A stretch of 44,661 nt of DNA from Bacillus cereus (GCF_002584535.1 NZ_NUOT01000008.1:472333-516993), one strand, 5' to 3'; counted from the stretch's first letter, positions 1 to 8,096 are shown. Notes: generated by a model not told the origin, from the sequence alone. Made by a program: numbers and translations.

Positions 1-119
1 GCACTGGGGAATTTTTATTAGGTCTCTCTGTTGAATCAATGACAAGTATACACCCATCGCCAAAATTGCCCTATACCGCCCTAGTATATTTACTAGTGGT
101 AAATCATTCCACTCATTTA

Positions 120-320
120 TTAACTTGATTGCTTTCTTTTCTTCTTTACGTTTTGATAAAACAAAGCAGCACTAAGTGGTATCATACCAAACCATCTGTT
201 TAAAAATGGTGCTTTTTCAGAGCGGCGTTGTTGTTTTTTCTGCTTTCGATCCTCTTTTGGAGCATCCATATATGATACAAATTGTTGCGTTACAAAACGC
301 ACATAATCATTAGTAGACAT
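120..320 (-). CDS. yqzE: YqzE family small protein
   Basis: This is a 66-residue basic protein of the YqzE family, whose function is unknown. The N-terminal half is soluble and ends in a lysine/arginine-rich stretch (KQKKQQRR). A short hydrophobic segment follows (GMIPLSAALFY) that could be one weak membrane anchor, then a basic tail. A GAGGTG ribosome site precedes the ATG. In B. subtilis yqzE sits just after comGG; here shikimate kinase lies between them. It starts 35 nt after aroK, so the two are probably co-transcribed. The family call rests on sequence pattern and synteny. Confidence 0.85.
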   Translation of the reverse strand: MSTNDYVRFVTQQFVSYMDAPKEDRKQKKQQRRSEKAPFLNRWFGMIPLSAALFYQNVKKKRKQSS

Positions 321-355
321 ATTATCACCTCTACTTGATTAGTATGTCCATTTTT

Positions 356-853
356 TTATTCATTAATCTTTTTCTCTAGTTCTTCCATAATCTCTTTCAC
401 ACTTTTATTTGTTGTATCAATATGTATATCTGCTTCTTCATAATATACTCGGCGTTTTTCAAACTTCTCTACAAACGCCTCTATATTCTCTTTTTGAAAT
501 AATGGACGCGTTGTATCCCCGCGAAGACGTTCTGCAATAACATACGGATCACAATATAAATACACAATCGTTCCATTCTCTTTCATCCACTGACGATTCT
601 CAGCTCGCTCAACGATCCCTCCACCACTTGTAATAATTAAGTCACTCGTCGGTAAAGAGCGCAGCGTTTCGCTTTCATATTTGCGGAAAGAGCCCTCCCC
701 TTCTTCCGCAAATATATCGCGAATCACCTTCCCTTGCTTCTCTTCAATTTTTTGATCTGTATCTACAACTGGAATATGCAGTTTCTCACTTAGCATTCTC
801 CCAATTGTTGTTTTTCCGGCCCCCATATAGCCTGTTATATATATGGCCCTCAT
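356..853 (-). CDS. aroK: Shikimate kinase
   Basis: The 165-residue product phosphorylates shikimate at the 3-hydroxyl using ATP, in the cytoplasmic pathway to chorismate and aromatic amino acids. The Walker A loop GYMGAGKTT is at residues 8-16. The substrate-binding Asp pair (DTD, about 31-33), an Arg at about 57 and the GGGI motif (about 77-80) are all present. The lid arginine region ([11 protein letters not shown]) is also intact. Length is normal for a single-domain shikimate kinase. The start ATG follows a GAGGTAACAAA leader. The gene follows the comG operon but is separated from it by a strong terminator, so it probably has its own promoter. B. subtilis names its enzyme AroI/AroK and keeps it elsewhere. 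Confidence 0.95.
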   Translation of the reverse strand: MRAIYITGYMGAGKTTIGRMLSEKLHIPVVDTDQKIEEKQGKVIRDIFAEEGEGSFRKYESETLRSLPTSDLIITSGGGIVERAENRQWMKENGTIVYLYCDPYVIAERLRGDTTRPLFQKENIEAFVEKFEKRRVYYEEADIHIDTTNKSVKEIMEELEKKINE

Positions 854-955
854 TTTGTTACCTCTTTTCTACCAAGTTGGTCCTTGTTTAATTATTTGTA
901 TTATAACGAAAGATGAGCTGATGTGGTTTATTTTATATACTACTTGCACAAATTA

Positions 956-1000
956 CTAAAAAAACGTTTTGTCCTCAATCTTGTATCAAGAACAAAACGT
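956..1000 (-). terminator. Terminator of the comG operon
   Basis: Perfect 9-bp inverted repeat (ACGTTTTGT at 964-972 against ACAAAACGT at 992-1000), extended by imperfect inner pairs. It is followed on the minus strand by a run of seven T. It lies 10 nt after the comGG stop codon. Confidence 0.85.
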
Positions 1001-1009
1001 ACTTGTAAT

Positions 1010-1396
1010 TCAACTTCCATTTCCTCGCTCTTCCGTCCAATTCATAACCTTTTTATTTGTTTTATCGTACTGAAAGTTCACCTTATAAGAACGGCGCTCT
1101 TTCGTCATACACTGCAAGGTAACAAAGATAATGTCATTCTCAAATACATATCTCCCACTCACTTCACCATTTTCATATTGAAAGGCAAACACATCATTTT
1201 GTTCTTTCTCCTGCAAATCTGCCTTTATCGAGATGATCGCTTGATCTGTAATCTCTTCTAACAAAAATTTCTGCTGCGCCTCTTTATAAAATCTTTGATC
1301 AGATTGCAACATATTTATCTCATATATAAAGAATGAAAACAGTAAGAAAAGGAGAATTAATGTACTGGGCAAAGCAAAACCATCTTGATTTCTCAT
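1010..1396 (-). CDS. comGG: Competence pseudopilus minor pilin ComGG
   Basis: The product is a 128-residue minor pseudopilin needed for transformation pilus assembly and DNA uptake. The N-terminus DGFALPSTLILLF resembles a prepilin peptidase site (G before F), followed by one membrane helix. As in B. subtilis ComGG, the usual +5 glutamate is absent. The C-terminus KKVMNWTE matches the family's conserved end. It is the last comG gene. Its ATG overlaps the comGF stop by 4 nt, which implies translational coupling. Confidence 0.9.
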   Translation of the reverse strand: MRNQDGFALPSTLILLFLLFSFFIYEINMLQSDQRFYKEAQQKFLLEEITDQAIISIKADLQEKEQNDVFAFQYENGEVSGRYVFENDIIFVTLQCMTKERRSYKVNFQYDKTNKKVMNWTEERGNGS

Positions 1397-1854
1397 GACT
1401 TCATCTCAGGGAGTGTGTATCGCGTTACTACCCCATGATACTTTTTTCCACTTATATCTTGCACATGTATGGATAGCATATATGGTGTTAAGTTATAAGA
1501 AACTGAACTTACCTTTTGTAATATAATTTCCCTTCCTAGTGTATTTACTTTTCTCACAATATTATTTCCTAACATTTCATATGTGATATTATCACCATTA
1601 CTCATTTGAAAAAGTATTATATTTCCTTCGTCCCCTAACTGAACATTACTCCTCAGTTGAAATTCTCGAAACTCTAATTGTACTTGCTCCATGAACACAT
1701 CCCATTCCCAACTGTTTATCTGCTTCGAATATGGTTTCTCAATAAATAAACTATGAAGGCGCGGCACAAGAAGAAAGAAAATAGATAAAAACAATAAACA
1801 TAACATCATTTCTAATAAAGTAAACCCTGCTTCTATCTTTTTATTTTTTAACAT
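1393..1854 (-). CDS. comGF: Competence pseudopilus minor pilin ComGF
   Basis: This 153-residue minor pseudopilin carries a type IV prepilin signal AGFTLLEMM near residues 9-17. Cleavage by ComC is expected after the Gly. The Glu at +5 of the mature protein and a following 20-residue helix are present. The C-terminal part is a small globular beta domain. The gene overlaps comGE by 14 nt and comGG by 4 nt. It acts at the membrane in the ComG pseudopilus that brings DNA to ComEA. Confidence 0.92.
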   Translation of the reverse strand: MLKNKKIEAGFTLLEMMLCLLFLSIFFLLVPRLHSLFIEKPYSKQINSWEWDVFMEQVQLEFREFQLRSNVQLGDEGNIILFQMSNGDNITYEMLGNNIVRKVNTLGREIILQKVSSVSYNLTPYMLSIHVQDISGKKYHGVVTRYTLPEMKS

Positions 1855-2158
1855 GGCGACATTGTTCTATTCTCCTTTGTTTCGTATCTCTCCAAATTGT
1901 ACAAGCCTCTTCTCCTCGCAAATAGGTCACATACATAACGCCATCTATCATCTCCTCTTTTTGCTGCTTCAACTGATTTTGATGCATATATAATGCCGCT
2001 TCCCTTTTCAGCAATACATATGCTTTATATCGAAGTTGAATATTTTTTCTTTCTTGCATGATGAGAAGTGTTTGGGGAAGCACTAACGACACAGCCAACA
2101 TCAATAAACTTAACGATACGATCATTTCGATCATAACTGACCCTTTTTGGCACTTCAC
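1841..2158 (-). CDS. comGE: Competence pseudopilus minor pilin ComGE
   Basis: This is a 105-residue minor pseudopilin. The reading frame is open further upstream to 2236, but the residues there do not look like a pilin leader. I chose the GTG at 2156-2158 because it places MKCQKG directly before SVMIEMIVSLSLLML, a good prepilin cleavage site (G then SVMIE with Glu at +5). A GGGAG ribosome site lies 11 nt upstream. With this start the gene overlaps comGD out of frame by 134 nt, which is unusual within the operon. The C-terminus is basic and overlaps the comGF start. Confidence 0.8.
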   Translation of the reverse strand: MKCQKGSVMIEMIVSLSLLMLAVSLVLPQTLLIMQERKNIQLRYKAYVLLKREAALYMHQNQLKQQKEEMIDGVMYVTYLRGEEACTIWRDTKQRRIEQCRHVKK

Positions 2159-2582
2159 GATAGGTAAATCTCCCTCTTCCAAGTTGAAATACAATTTCAT
2201 AAGTGCGTGCACGATAAAAAAGTAGAATTGTACCACCTTGGTTTATATTTCCGTTTGCATTATAAGTCATTGGGTTCGGAAAAGTATTTAAATCAACCTT
2301 TATATCACGTTCATATTCCCGGAGCATAAGGGCACGTGCATCTCCTGATTCCCAAATACTGTACATATGTTTCTCAGGGACCCACCGCAACATATACAGA
2401 TTCCGGTGGTTTATAGCTAACTGCTGCATATACAAAATATCTTGTGAGAATTGTCTAAAAAAACGTTCGACCTTTTGCCTCTCATATAACGGAGCAACGT
2501 TAAAATAAGTAACAATGCTTAATATAGAAATGATAGATAAGACGAGAAGCATCTCTAAAAATGTAAAGCCCTTTTGTTTCAC
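2025..2582 (-). CDS. comGD: Competence pseudopilus minor pilin ComGD
   Basis: This minor pseudopilin has prepilin motif KGFTFLEMLLVLS at residues 4-16 and one N-terminal helix, then a globular domain ending in GRGRFTYREV. The start is a GTG that overlaps the comGC TGA (GTGA). B. subtilis ComGD has about 143 residues, but this frame continues to 185. Residues 142-185 are encoded inside comGE in another frame and have no pilin-like pattern (polar, ending KKKYSTSI). The extension may be a lost stop codon or a lineage feature. Function of the core is secure from motif and operon position. Confidence 0.88.
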   Translation of the reverse strand: MKQKGFTFLEMLLVLSIISILSIVTYFNVAPLYERQKVERFFRQFSQDILYMQQLAINHRNLYMLRWVPEKHMYSIWESGDARALMLREYERDIKVDLNTFPNPMTYNANGNINQGGTILLFYRARTYEIVFQLGRGRFTYREVPKRVSYDRNDRIVKFIDVGCVVSASPNTSHHARKKKYSTSI

Positions 2583-2881
2583 GATTTACCAACCGATACT
2601 GTACCGTCCTCACTGGAAATACTAATTGGCTCCCCTTTTGGACACGTTGTAGAAGTAATGTATTTTTCGTTTATTAAATCATCTATTGTTGGTATCTTAT
2701 TCTTTTCTAACTGGTACGCTTGTACTTGCGCTTCAACAGACTTCACATAAGCGTCACAACCTTTTCCTTGTACAGAAGAACGTTGTTTAATGACATTTGG
2801 AATAATTAATAACAGCAATACCGAGATAACAACCATCACTAATAACATTTCTAAAAGAGTAAATCCTTTTTCATTCTTCAT
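2579..2881 (-). CDS. comGC: Major competence pseudopilin ComGC
   Basis: The 100-residue product is the main structural subunit of the transformation pseudopilus. The prepilin motif KGFTLLEMLLVM (residues 5-16) is canonical. Two cysteines, at about 42 (KGCDAY) and about 79 (TTCPKG), match the pair that forms the disulfide in B. subtilis ComGC. The ATG follows a perfect AGGAGG site at 8-nt spacing, the strongest in the operon, as expected for the major subunit. Confidence 0.95.
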   Translation of the reverse strand: MKNEKGFTLLEMLLVMVVISVLLLLIIPNVIKQRSSVQGKGCDAYVKSVEAQVQAYQLEKNKIPTIDDLINEKYITSTTCPKGEPISISSEDGTVSVGKS

Positions 2882-2893
2882 GTAAACTACCTC

Positions 2894-3928
2894 CTAAATA
2901 GAATTCATCATTTGAAACATCGGCATAATCATCGCTAAATACATAAGAAGAACAATTATGCCAATACATGTAAACAAAAGCGGCTGAATAATAACTAAAA
3001 TACGTTGAATCTTTTCTTCCATTTTTTCAATCGTTAATTCACTATAATCACCTAATTCTGTCGCTAAGTTTCCGTTTGCTTGTCCATGCGCAATAACGTA
3101 AGACAGTTCACGCTCATAATAACTGCTCTTCATAATAATAGAATCCAACTGTTCTCCCGCAATTAACAACTCTTCAATCCGAGTGGCTTCACATTGAAAA
3201 AACGAATGATGTTTTTGTTCCATCATTAATGTTAGAGCTTCAAGTACCGATAATCCTCCTTGTAGTAAGCCGCTTAATTGAACAGAGAAATAATGAGAAT
3301 TTGTTAAAATAAGAAATGTATTTATAAGGGGAATACGCACCATAATATTTACCCTTTGAATCGGAGGAAGCTTTCGTAGATAAAACACGTATACACATAC
3401 TCCAAGTGCAATAACAAGAAAAAATCCGCTCATTATACATGGAAGTATTTGGATAAAATTAATAATCTGATCAGTAAAAGAAGCAGAGGTTGCACGTAAA
3501 GAACTGTACAATGTCTCAAATTGAGGAAGCAAAACAAGGTTAAATACAGCAAGAATTCCTAGTAAAAAAAGAGATAAAAAAATCGGATAACGGAGAACTT
3601 TCATCATATCCTTTTGATGCTTCTCCTTTCTATGAAGGAGTACACTTCCTTGCTTTAAAGCAAAAGAAACATCACCGTGTTGCTGCGCATAAAATAAATA
3701 ACTTAATATGTCTGGATGAAACATCATTTGATGAAAAGCATCGTGTAAACTTTGTCCATTTTTTAATTCTTCGATAATATGCTGCAGTTGTAGCCGTTTT
3801 GTAGAGGACAATTGAAACTGTAAAAATTCTAGCGCTTGTAAGAGAGGATAGCCTTTTTCTAACAATTCTCCAAGTCTTCTTAATAACAAGACTTGTTCAT
3901 GTAATCGCCATCCTTTTCGCTCAAACAT
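2894..3928 (-). CDS. comGB: Competence pseudopilus inner-membrane platform ComGB
   Basis: This is a polytopic GspF/PilC-family protein, about 344 residues, that forms the membrane platform for pseudopilus assembly with ATPase ComGA. Two GspF-type halves are visible: LGELLEKGYPLLQALEFL near the start and LSGLLQGGLSVLEALTLM after the middle. Hydrophobic helices lie near residues 115-135, 165-185 and at the extreme C-terminus. An ATG two codons upstream (3934) sits right on the AAGAGG ribosome site, so the ATG at 3928, with 6-nt spacing, is preferred. It overlaps the comGA stop by 8 nt. Confidence 0.93.
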   Translation of the reverse strand: MFERKGWRLHEQVLLLRRLGELLEKGYPLLQALEFLQFQLSSTKRLQLQHIIEELKNGQSLHDAFHQMMFHPDILSYLFYAQQHGDVSFALKQGSVLLHRKEKHQKDMMKVLRYPIFLSLFLLGILAVFNLVLLPQFETLYSSLRATSASFTDQIINFIQILPCIMSGFFLVIALGVCVYVFYLRKLPPIQRVNIMVRIPLINTFLILTNSHYFSVQLSGLLQGGLSVLEALTLMMEQKHHSFFQCEATRIEELLIAGEQLDSIIMKSSYYERELSYVIAHGQANGNLATELGDYSELTIEKMEEKIQRILVIIQPLLFTCIGIIVLLMYLAMIMPMFQMMNSI

Positions 3929-4964
3929 AAACATCCTCTTCTAAAAAACCTAGGGCATATCCTTTTCTTATACATGATTGCAATGTTTCATAATGATAAG
4001 TTACACGCTCTCCATTTGCTTCACGAATAGCCTGTTTCAATTCATGGCCATATAACAACTCGTAAATACTAGCTTGCCGTACCTGCCTCATCGCTTTACA
4101 TAATGGCGAACATTTTCCTTTGCAAAATGGACACTTCAATTCCACAAGACGCTGCGCTGCCACTGCAAGCAATGATTGTTCAATTTCTTGCCGCGTAATC
4201 CCATAATCCATCAAACGTAGCACAGCCCCTTTTGCATCGTTTGTATGCAACGTTGTCATTACTAAATGACCTGTTAAACTCGCACGCACAGCTACTTTTG
4301 CTGTTTCTTCATCACGAATTTCACCGACTAAAATAATATCAGGATCATGGCGCAGAATCGCTTTTAAACCTGTTGTATATGTGATACCGGCCTTTTCATT
4401 AATTTGAATTTGTAATAAACCATCCTTTCGCTTTTCGATTGGATCCTCAAGTGTAACAATACGCCGCGTTTGTCCCTTTTTCGCTACCTCTAGCAAAGCA
4501 TACATTGTCGTTGTTTTCCCAGATCCTGTCGGACCAGTAAACACGAGTAATCCATGAGAATGATGTAAAAAAGAGAGAAGTGTTTTTGCCGAACTTGGAA
4601 ATAAAGAGAGATGGGAAAGTGGTTGAATCGATGCTTGCAAATGCAAACGAATAACGAGACTTTCTAAATTCATAGTTGGCAGTGTAGAGAGACGCAGGTG
4701 AACTTCTTGTCCATCAATTTGTAAATACAATGATCCATTTTGTGGCTTACGTCTTTCCCCTATATCCATAGACGCTAAAAATTTAAAATGTGAAACAAGT
4801 CTTTCCCCAAATTCTTTTCTAATACAATGCTTCGTTACCAAATCTTTTCCAATACGCAATTGTATGACTGCATCTTCTTGCCGCGGCACAATATGTAAAT
4901 CAGATGCCTGTAATGTACATGCTTCCTTCATAATTGTATTGGCAAAATGTTCAACACCATTCAT
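3921..4964 (-). CDS. comGA: Competence pseudopilus assembly ATPase ComGA
   Basis: This 347-residue GspE/PilB-family ATPase powers pseudopilus assembly from the cytoplasmic face of the membrane. Walker A GPTGSGKT is at residues 144-151, the Asp box TLEDPIE at about 171-177, Walker B (DPDIILVGE) at about 207-215 and the His box TTLHTND at about 237-243. Four cysteines at 278, 281, 285 and 289 could bind a metal. An ATG after GAGGAGGGATAACG starts the operon. In B. subtilis this operon is activated by ComK; a clear ComK box pair was not established here, although the upstream region is very AT-rich. Confidence 0.95.
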   Translation of the reverse strand: MNGVEHFANTIMKEACTLQASDLHIVPRQEDAVIQLRIGKDLVTKHCIRKEFGERLVSHFKFLASMDIGERRKPQNGSLYLQIDGQEVHLRLSTLPTMNLESLVIRLHLQASIQPLSHLSLFPSSAKTLLSFLHHSHGLLVFTGPTGSGKTTTMYALLEVAKKGQTRRIVTLEDPIEKRKDGLLQIQINEKAGITYTTGLKAILRHDPDIILVGEIRDEETAKVAVRASLTGHLVMTTLHTNDAKGAVLRLMDYGITRQEIEQSLLAVAAQRLVELKCPFCKGKCSPLCKAMRQVRQASIYELLYGHELKQAIREANGERVTYHYETLQSCIRKGYALGFLEEDVYV

Positions 4965-5021
4965 CGTTATCCCTCCTCACAATGTATATATCACAAAGGA
5001 AAATATAAGAAAAATCGTAAC

Positions 5022-5052
5022 TTTACCTTTTTCTCTACTAGAAAAAGGTAAA
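5022..5052. repeat. Perfect 12-bp inverted repeat between comGA and the SufR-like gene
   Basis: TTTACCTTTTTC (5022-5033) and GAAAAAGGTAAA (5041-5052) are exact complements around a 7-nt loop. The repeat sits about 57 nt upstream of comGA and about 117 nt upstream of the divergent regulator gene. Neither side has a terminator-type T run, so a shared operator is more likely than a terminator. Function is inferred. Confidence 0.6.
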
Positions 5053-5168
5053 ATATGTTTGTGAAATTATGAACAATTTCTGAATTATTGACTAAAATCA
5101 CCTATATGCAACTTTATCTGTATTATAATGTTAATATCTTGGATAAAGTGATAAAGGTGGAGATCCTC

Positions 5169-5864
5169 ATGGAACAAGCTTTAAAAATTACAGGTGTACT
5201 ATCTGATCCAACTCGTTATTATATTTATAAATACATTTCTCAAAAGCATAGTTACGTAACCGTACAAGAAATTGCAGATGAATTTAATATCCATCCAAAC
5301 GTAGCACGTCTACATTTATCAAAATTAGAAGATGTTAATATGTTGAAATCTGAAACGAAGAAAACAGGAAAAGGCGGAAGACCAAGCAGATTATATGTAT
5401 TGTCTGAAGACTTAATTCAATTGCAATTCCCATTTCGCGATTATCAATTATTAGCGAAAATCACTTTTAATTCATTACTAAGCCTCGGTGCAGCCGGTGA
5501 AAAGGCACTATATGAAACGGGCAAACAATTTGGTAAAGAATTGATGGAACAACACATGCAGCGTTTAAATGTTAATAAAGATTCATTAACATTAGAACAC
5601 AAAGTTCAAATTGCAAAAGAAGCGTTATCAACTGCTGGCTTATCCCCTTCCTTTGAATTAAGCACAGATGGCACACAAATTTTCTATGACGTGTACAATT
5701 GTCCATTTAAGGAAATTGCCGTTCATCACCCTGAAGAAGTTTGCCATATGCATAGCGATATGATGAAGGGGATTTTTGGAACTTTATTTCCGGACATGGA
5801 ATTAACACGACATGAGAACTTATTAGATGGATGCAAGTCTTGTAACTACAAAGTCCAACTATAA
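5169..5864 (+). CDS. SufR-like winged-helix transcriptional regulator with C-terminal cysteine cluster
   Basis: This is a 231-residue DNA-binding protein. The first 80 residues form an ArsR/DeoR-type winged helix (VTVQEIADEFNIHPNVARLHLSKLE, then a GRPSRLYVLS wing). The C-terminal half ends with cysteines at about 178, 192, 222 and 225 (C-x13-C-x29-C-x2-C). This recalls SufR-type regulators that sense an iron-sulfur cluster. The frame is open from a TTG at 5088, but the ATG at 5169 has a GGTGG site and begins the conserved fold. A TATAAT box at 5124-5129 lies upstream. It is divergent from comGA and is not next to suf genes, so its target is unknown. Confidence 0.75.
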   Translation: MEQALKITGVLSDPTRYYIYKYISQKHSYVTVQEIADEFNIHPNVARLHLSKLEDVNMLKSETKKTGKGGRPSRLYVLSEDLIQLQFPFRDYQLLAKITFNSLLSLGAAGEKALYETGKQFGKELMEQHMQRLNVNKDSLTLEHKVQIAKEALSTAGLSPSFELSTDGTQIFYDVYNCPFKEIAVHHPEEVCHMHSDMMKGIFGTLFPDMELTRHENLLDGCKSCNYKVQL

Positions 5865-5887
5865 TTGTTTTTATATGAAATTATGTC

Positions 5888-5926
5888 AAAAAGAAGTCAA
5901 TTTGATTTGGCTTCTTTTCTTTTTTT
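5888..5926 (+). terminator. Terminator of the SufR-like regulator gene
   Basis: AAAAGAAGTCA pairs with TGGCTTCTTTT with one mismatch and is followed by CTTTTTTT. It begins about 24 nt after the stop codon. Confidence 0.8.
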
Positions 5927-5934
5927 CGCAAATA

Positions 5935-5964
5935 TTTACAATAATGAGAAAAATAAATTATAAT
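5935..5964 (+). promoter_or_regulatory. Sigma-A promoter of yqgY
   Basis: A -35 box TTTACA (5935-5940) and a perfect -10 box TATAAT (5959-5964) are separated by 18 bp. They lie 40 nt upstream of the yqgY start codon. Confidence 0.7.
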
Positions 5965-6003
5965 GAGGAGAGGTTTACTTTTTTAGAAAAGGAGGGAGAT
6001 TGC

Positions 6004-6246
6004 ATGGAGCGCATGTTTCGCGTTCTCGGCTTTTGGACTGGAATTTTCTCGGTTATGTTTTACTTAGGGGATATGCATACAACTGCACTATTATTTTTAG
6101 GACAAACAGGATTTTTCGTACTTTTAAGTTATTTGAAATTAACAGAGCGTATGTATATATACGTATTCGGGGCCTATTTAACGGTTTTCTTCATTGGATT
6201 TACATACTACACAACATTTCTACTTGTCCCTGGCGCTGGGCATTAA
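6004..6246 (+). CDS. yqgY: DUF2626 family membrane protein YqgY
   Basis: This 80-residue protein of unknown function consists of three closely spaced hydrophobic segments (near residues 8-22, 26-44 and 51-72) with almost no soluble part. Length and the segments FRVLGFWTGIF and FGAYLTVFFIGFTYY match B. subtilis YqgY. A longer upstream extension of the frame was rejected: the ATG at 6004 has an AAGGAGGG ribosome site just ahead, and homologues begin at this MxRMxRVLGFW pattern. It is a single-gene unit with its own promoter and terminator. In B. subtilis it neighbours yqgX, which is about 15 kb away here. Confidence 0.9.
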   Translation: MERMFRVLGFWTGIFSVMFYLGDMHTTALLFLGQTGFFVLLSYLKLTERMYIYVFGAYLTVFFIGFTYYTTFLLVPGAGH

Positions 6247-6277
6247 AAGGATGGCAATTTGCCATCCTTTTTTTATT
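6245..6277 (+). terminator. Terminator of yqgY
   Basis: AAAAGGATGGC and GCCATCCTTTT form an 11-bp stem around a short loop, followed by a T-rich tail. It overlaps the yqgY stop codon. Confidence 0.88.
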
Positions 6278-6293
6278 TTCCTCAATTACCTAG

Positions 6294-6322
6294 TTGACTT
6301 ATAGGTTTTGTTGAAATATATT
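6294..6322 (+). promoter_or_regulatory. Sigma-A promoter of the cystine symporter gene
   Basis: TTGACT (6294-6299) and TATATT (6317-6322) have 17-bp spacing and lie about 33 nt upstream of the ATG. No S-box or CymR site was recognised between promoter and gene. Confidence 0.65.
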
Positions 6323-6354
6323 TTATATAACAGATGGAATTAGGGGGAATTATT

Positions 6355-7749
6355 ATGAATACACTGCTAGTCGGAATTAACATAGTGGTCATGCTTATAT
6401 TAGTTGGCATTTTATATTATATGCAACGTAAGCATGTATCTTTTAATAAACGCGTATTTACTGCTTTAGGGGTCGGAATTGCATTTGGTCTTATTTTACA
6501 ATTCATTTATGAACCTACTTCTAAAGTTATCGTGGATTCAAATAACTGGTTTAGCTTAATTGGTAGTGGTTATGTGAAATTACTACAAATGATTGTTATG
6601 CCACTTGTTTTAGTTTCTATTATCTCAGCATTTACAAAATTAAAATTAACAAGTAACCTTGGTAAAATTAGCGGACTTATTATTGGCATTTTAATCCTTA
6701 CAACTGGAATCGCTGCCGCTGTTGGTATCGCCGCAAGCGCAGGTTTTGACGTTCAAGCTACTGGTTTACAACAAGGTGATGCAGAAACAGCTCGTTTGAA
6801 ATTAGTGGAAGAAAAATTTAGTTCAATTGAACAAACACCAATTCCACAAAAATTATTAGAATTATTACCTACAAATCCATTTCTTGATTTAACAGGTGCA
6901 CGTCCAACATCAACAATTTCTGTCGTAATCTTTGCAGCGTTTATTGGAATCGCCTTTATTGGTGTAAAAAGAAAATATCCAGAACAAGCTGAACTATTTA
7001 AAAAGATGCTCGATGCTGTATATGCTATTGTAATGCGTATGGTAACGTTAATTTTACGCCTGACTCCATACGGTGTATTAGCTCTTATGACAAAAACAGT
7101 CGCTGGTAGTGATGTGAATGCCATTTTAAAACTCGGTAATTTTGTTTTAGCATCTTACGTAGCACTTATCGTTATGTTTATTATTCACTTATTATTAATC
7201 GCTCTATCCGGTTTAAACCCAGTTCAATATTTAAAAAAGGTATTTCCAGTATTAACATTTGCCTTTACTTCTCGTTCTAGCGCAGGTACAATGCCATTAA
7301 ATATTGAAGCACAAAAAGAAAAACTTGGTGTATCCGAAGGAATTGCAAACTTTGCCGCTTCCTTCGGTGTATCTATCGGTCAAAATGGTTGTGCAGGTAT
7401 TTATCCAGCTATGCTCGCAATGATGGTCGCTCCAACAGTAGGTATCGATCCATTACAACCACAATTCATTTTAACTTTAATCGCTGTTGTCGCTATTAGC
7501 TCTTTCGGAGTTGCCGGTGTAGGTGGTGGCGCAACATTCGCAGCATTAATCGTACTTTCAACAATGAACTTACCAATCGGAATTGTTGCTCTTCTTATTT
7601 CTGTTGAACCATTAATCGATATGGGCCGTACAGCTCTTAATGTAAGCGGATCAATGACAGCAGGTCTTATTTCTAGTAAATGGCTTGGTGAATTAGATCA
7701 TGAGACATATAATCAAGAGGATGTAAAAAGTAAGGAAGTCGCTTCATAA
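6355..7749 (+). CDS. tcyP: L-cystine uptake symporter (TcyP-like, DAACS family)
   Basis: The product is a 464-residue sodium:dicarboxylate-type symporter that imports L-cystine across the cytoplasmic membrane. At least eight hydrophobic segments are visible, plus the family re-entrant loops: serine-rich FAFTSRSSAGTMPLN at about two thirds and VGGGATFAALIVLSTMNLP near the end. The ATG at 6334 in the same frame overlaps the GGGGG ribosome site, so the ATG at 6355 is preferred. Resemblance to B. subtilis TcyP (YhcL) is strong. Proximity to the methionine island fits a sulfur supply role, though substrate is inferred by family. Confidence 0.88.
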   Translation: MNTLLVGINIVVMLILVGILYYMQRKHVSFNKRVFTALGVGIAFGLILQFIYEPTSKVIVDSNNWFSLIGSGYVKLLQMIVMPLVLVSIISAFTKLKLTSNLGKISGLIIGILILTTGIAAAVGIAASAGFDVQATGLQQGDAETARLKLVEEKFSSIEQTPIPQKLLELLPTNPFLDLTGARPTSTISVVIFAAFIGIAFIGVKRKYPEQAELFKKMLDAVYAIVMRMVTLILRLTPYGVLALMTKTVAGSDVNAILKLGNFVLASYVALIVMFIIHLLLIALSGLNPVQYLKKVFPVLTFAFTSRSSAGTMPLNIEAQKEKLGVSEGIANFAASFGVSIGQNGCAGIYPAMLAMMVAPTVGIDPLQPQFILTLIAVVAISSFGVAGVGGGATFAALIVLSTMNLPIGIVALLISVEPLIDMGRTALNVSGSMTAGLISSKWLGELDHETYNQEDVKSKEVAS

Positions 7750-7768
7750 GAAAGAGGGAACTTTCATG

Positions 7769-7803
7769 AAAAGGAATGCTAATTCATTTGCATTCCTTTT
7801 TTA
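7769..7803 (+). terminator. Terminator of tcyP
   Basis: AAAAGGAATGC (7769-7779) and GCATTCCTTTT (7790-7800) form an 11-bp stem with a 10-nt loop and a T-rich tail. Confidence 0.88.
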
Positions 7804-8096
7804 TTCCCTATAATCACTATTTTACATAACTAATCTGCTTCTTTTGCCCCAAAAGATCCAATTCCTTCACATTGTTTTCTGGATTTCCCATTAAAATATT
7901 TCGTTTCAATATTGCTACAATATTTCATTTCTTCTTTACTAAATAAACGTAAAAAAAGAGGATATACGCTCTTTTTTGAACATAATCCTTCTCAATATTG
8001 CCTATTGATGGATGTCAAAACTTCTTTCTATTATTCAAAGCGAACCTTTTCTCTTACAAAATAAAAATTAACGTTTCACTTCACAACCCGTCCTTT
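7804..8096. other. Intergenic stretch without a supported gene
   Basis: This AT-rich stretch lies between convergent genes. It holds a 32-codon minus-strand open frame (7830-7928) without a good ribosome site, and AGAGG ATATACG CTCTT-type short inverted repeats near 7970. Nothing else is supported. Confidence 0.6.

Noticed and set aside
1-119. Left edge of the window
   Set aside because: No complete gene, terminator or motif could be supported in these 119 bases.
923-1261. 112-codon plus-strand frame opposite comGG
   Set aside because: It is antisense to a well-supported pilin gene, crosses the comG terminator and has no ribosome site.
4965-5088. ComK box pair ahead of comGA
   Set aside because: The region is AT-rich, with several AAAA and TTTT tracts, but I could not place two AAAA-N5-TTTT boxes at an accepted spacing.
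6753-7124. 123-codon minus-strand frame inside tcyP
   Set aside because: It lies wholly opposite a conserved transporter core and its sequence has no family pattern.
7830-7928. 32-codon minus-strand frame (starts MKYCSNIETKYF) between tcyP and the KOW-like gene
   Set aside because: No good ribosome site or promoter and no recognised family. It is too short to support as a gene, although an unannotated peptide cannot be excluded.
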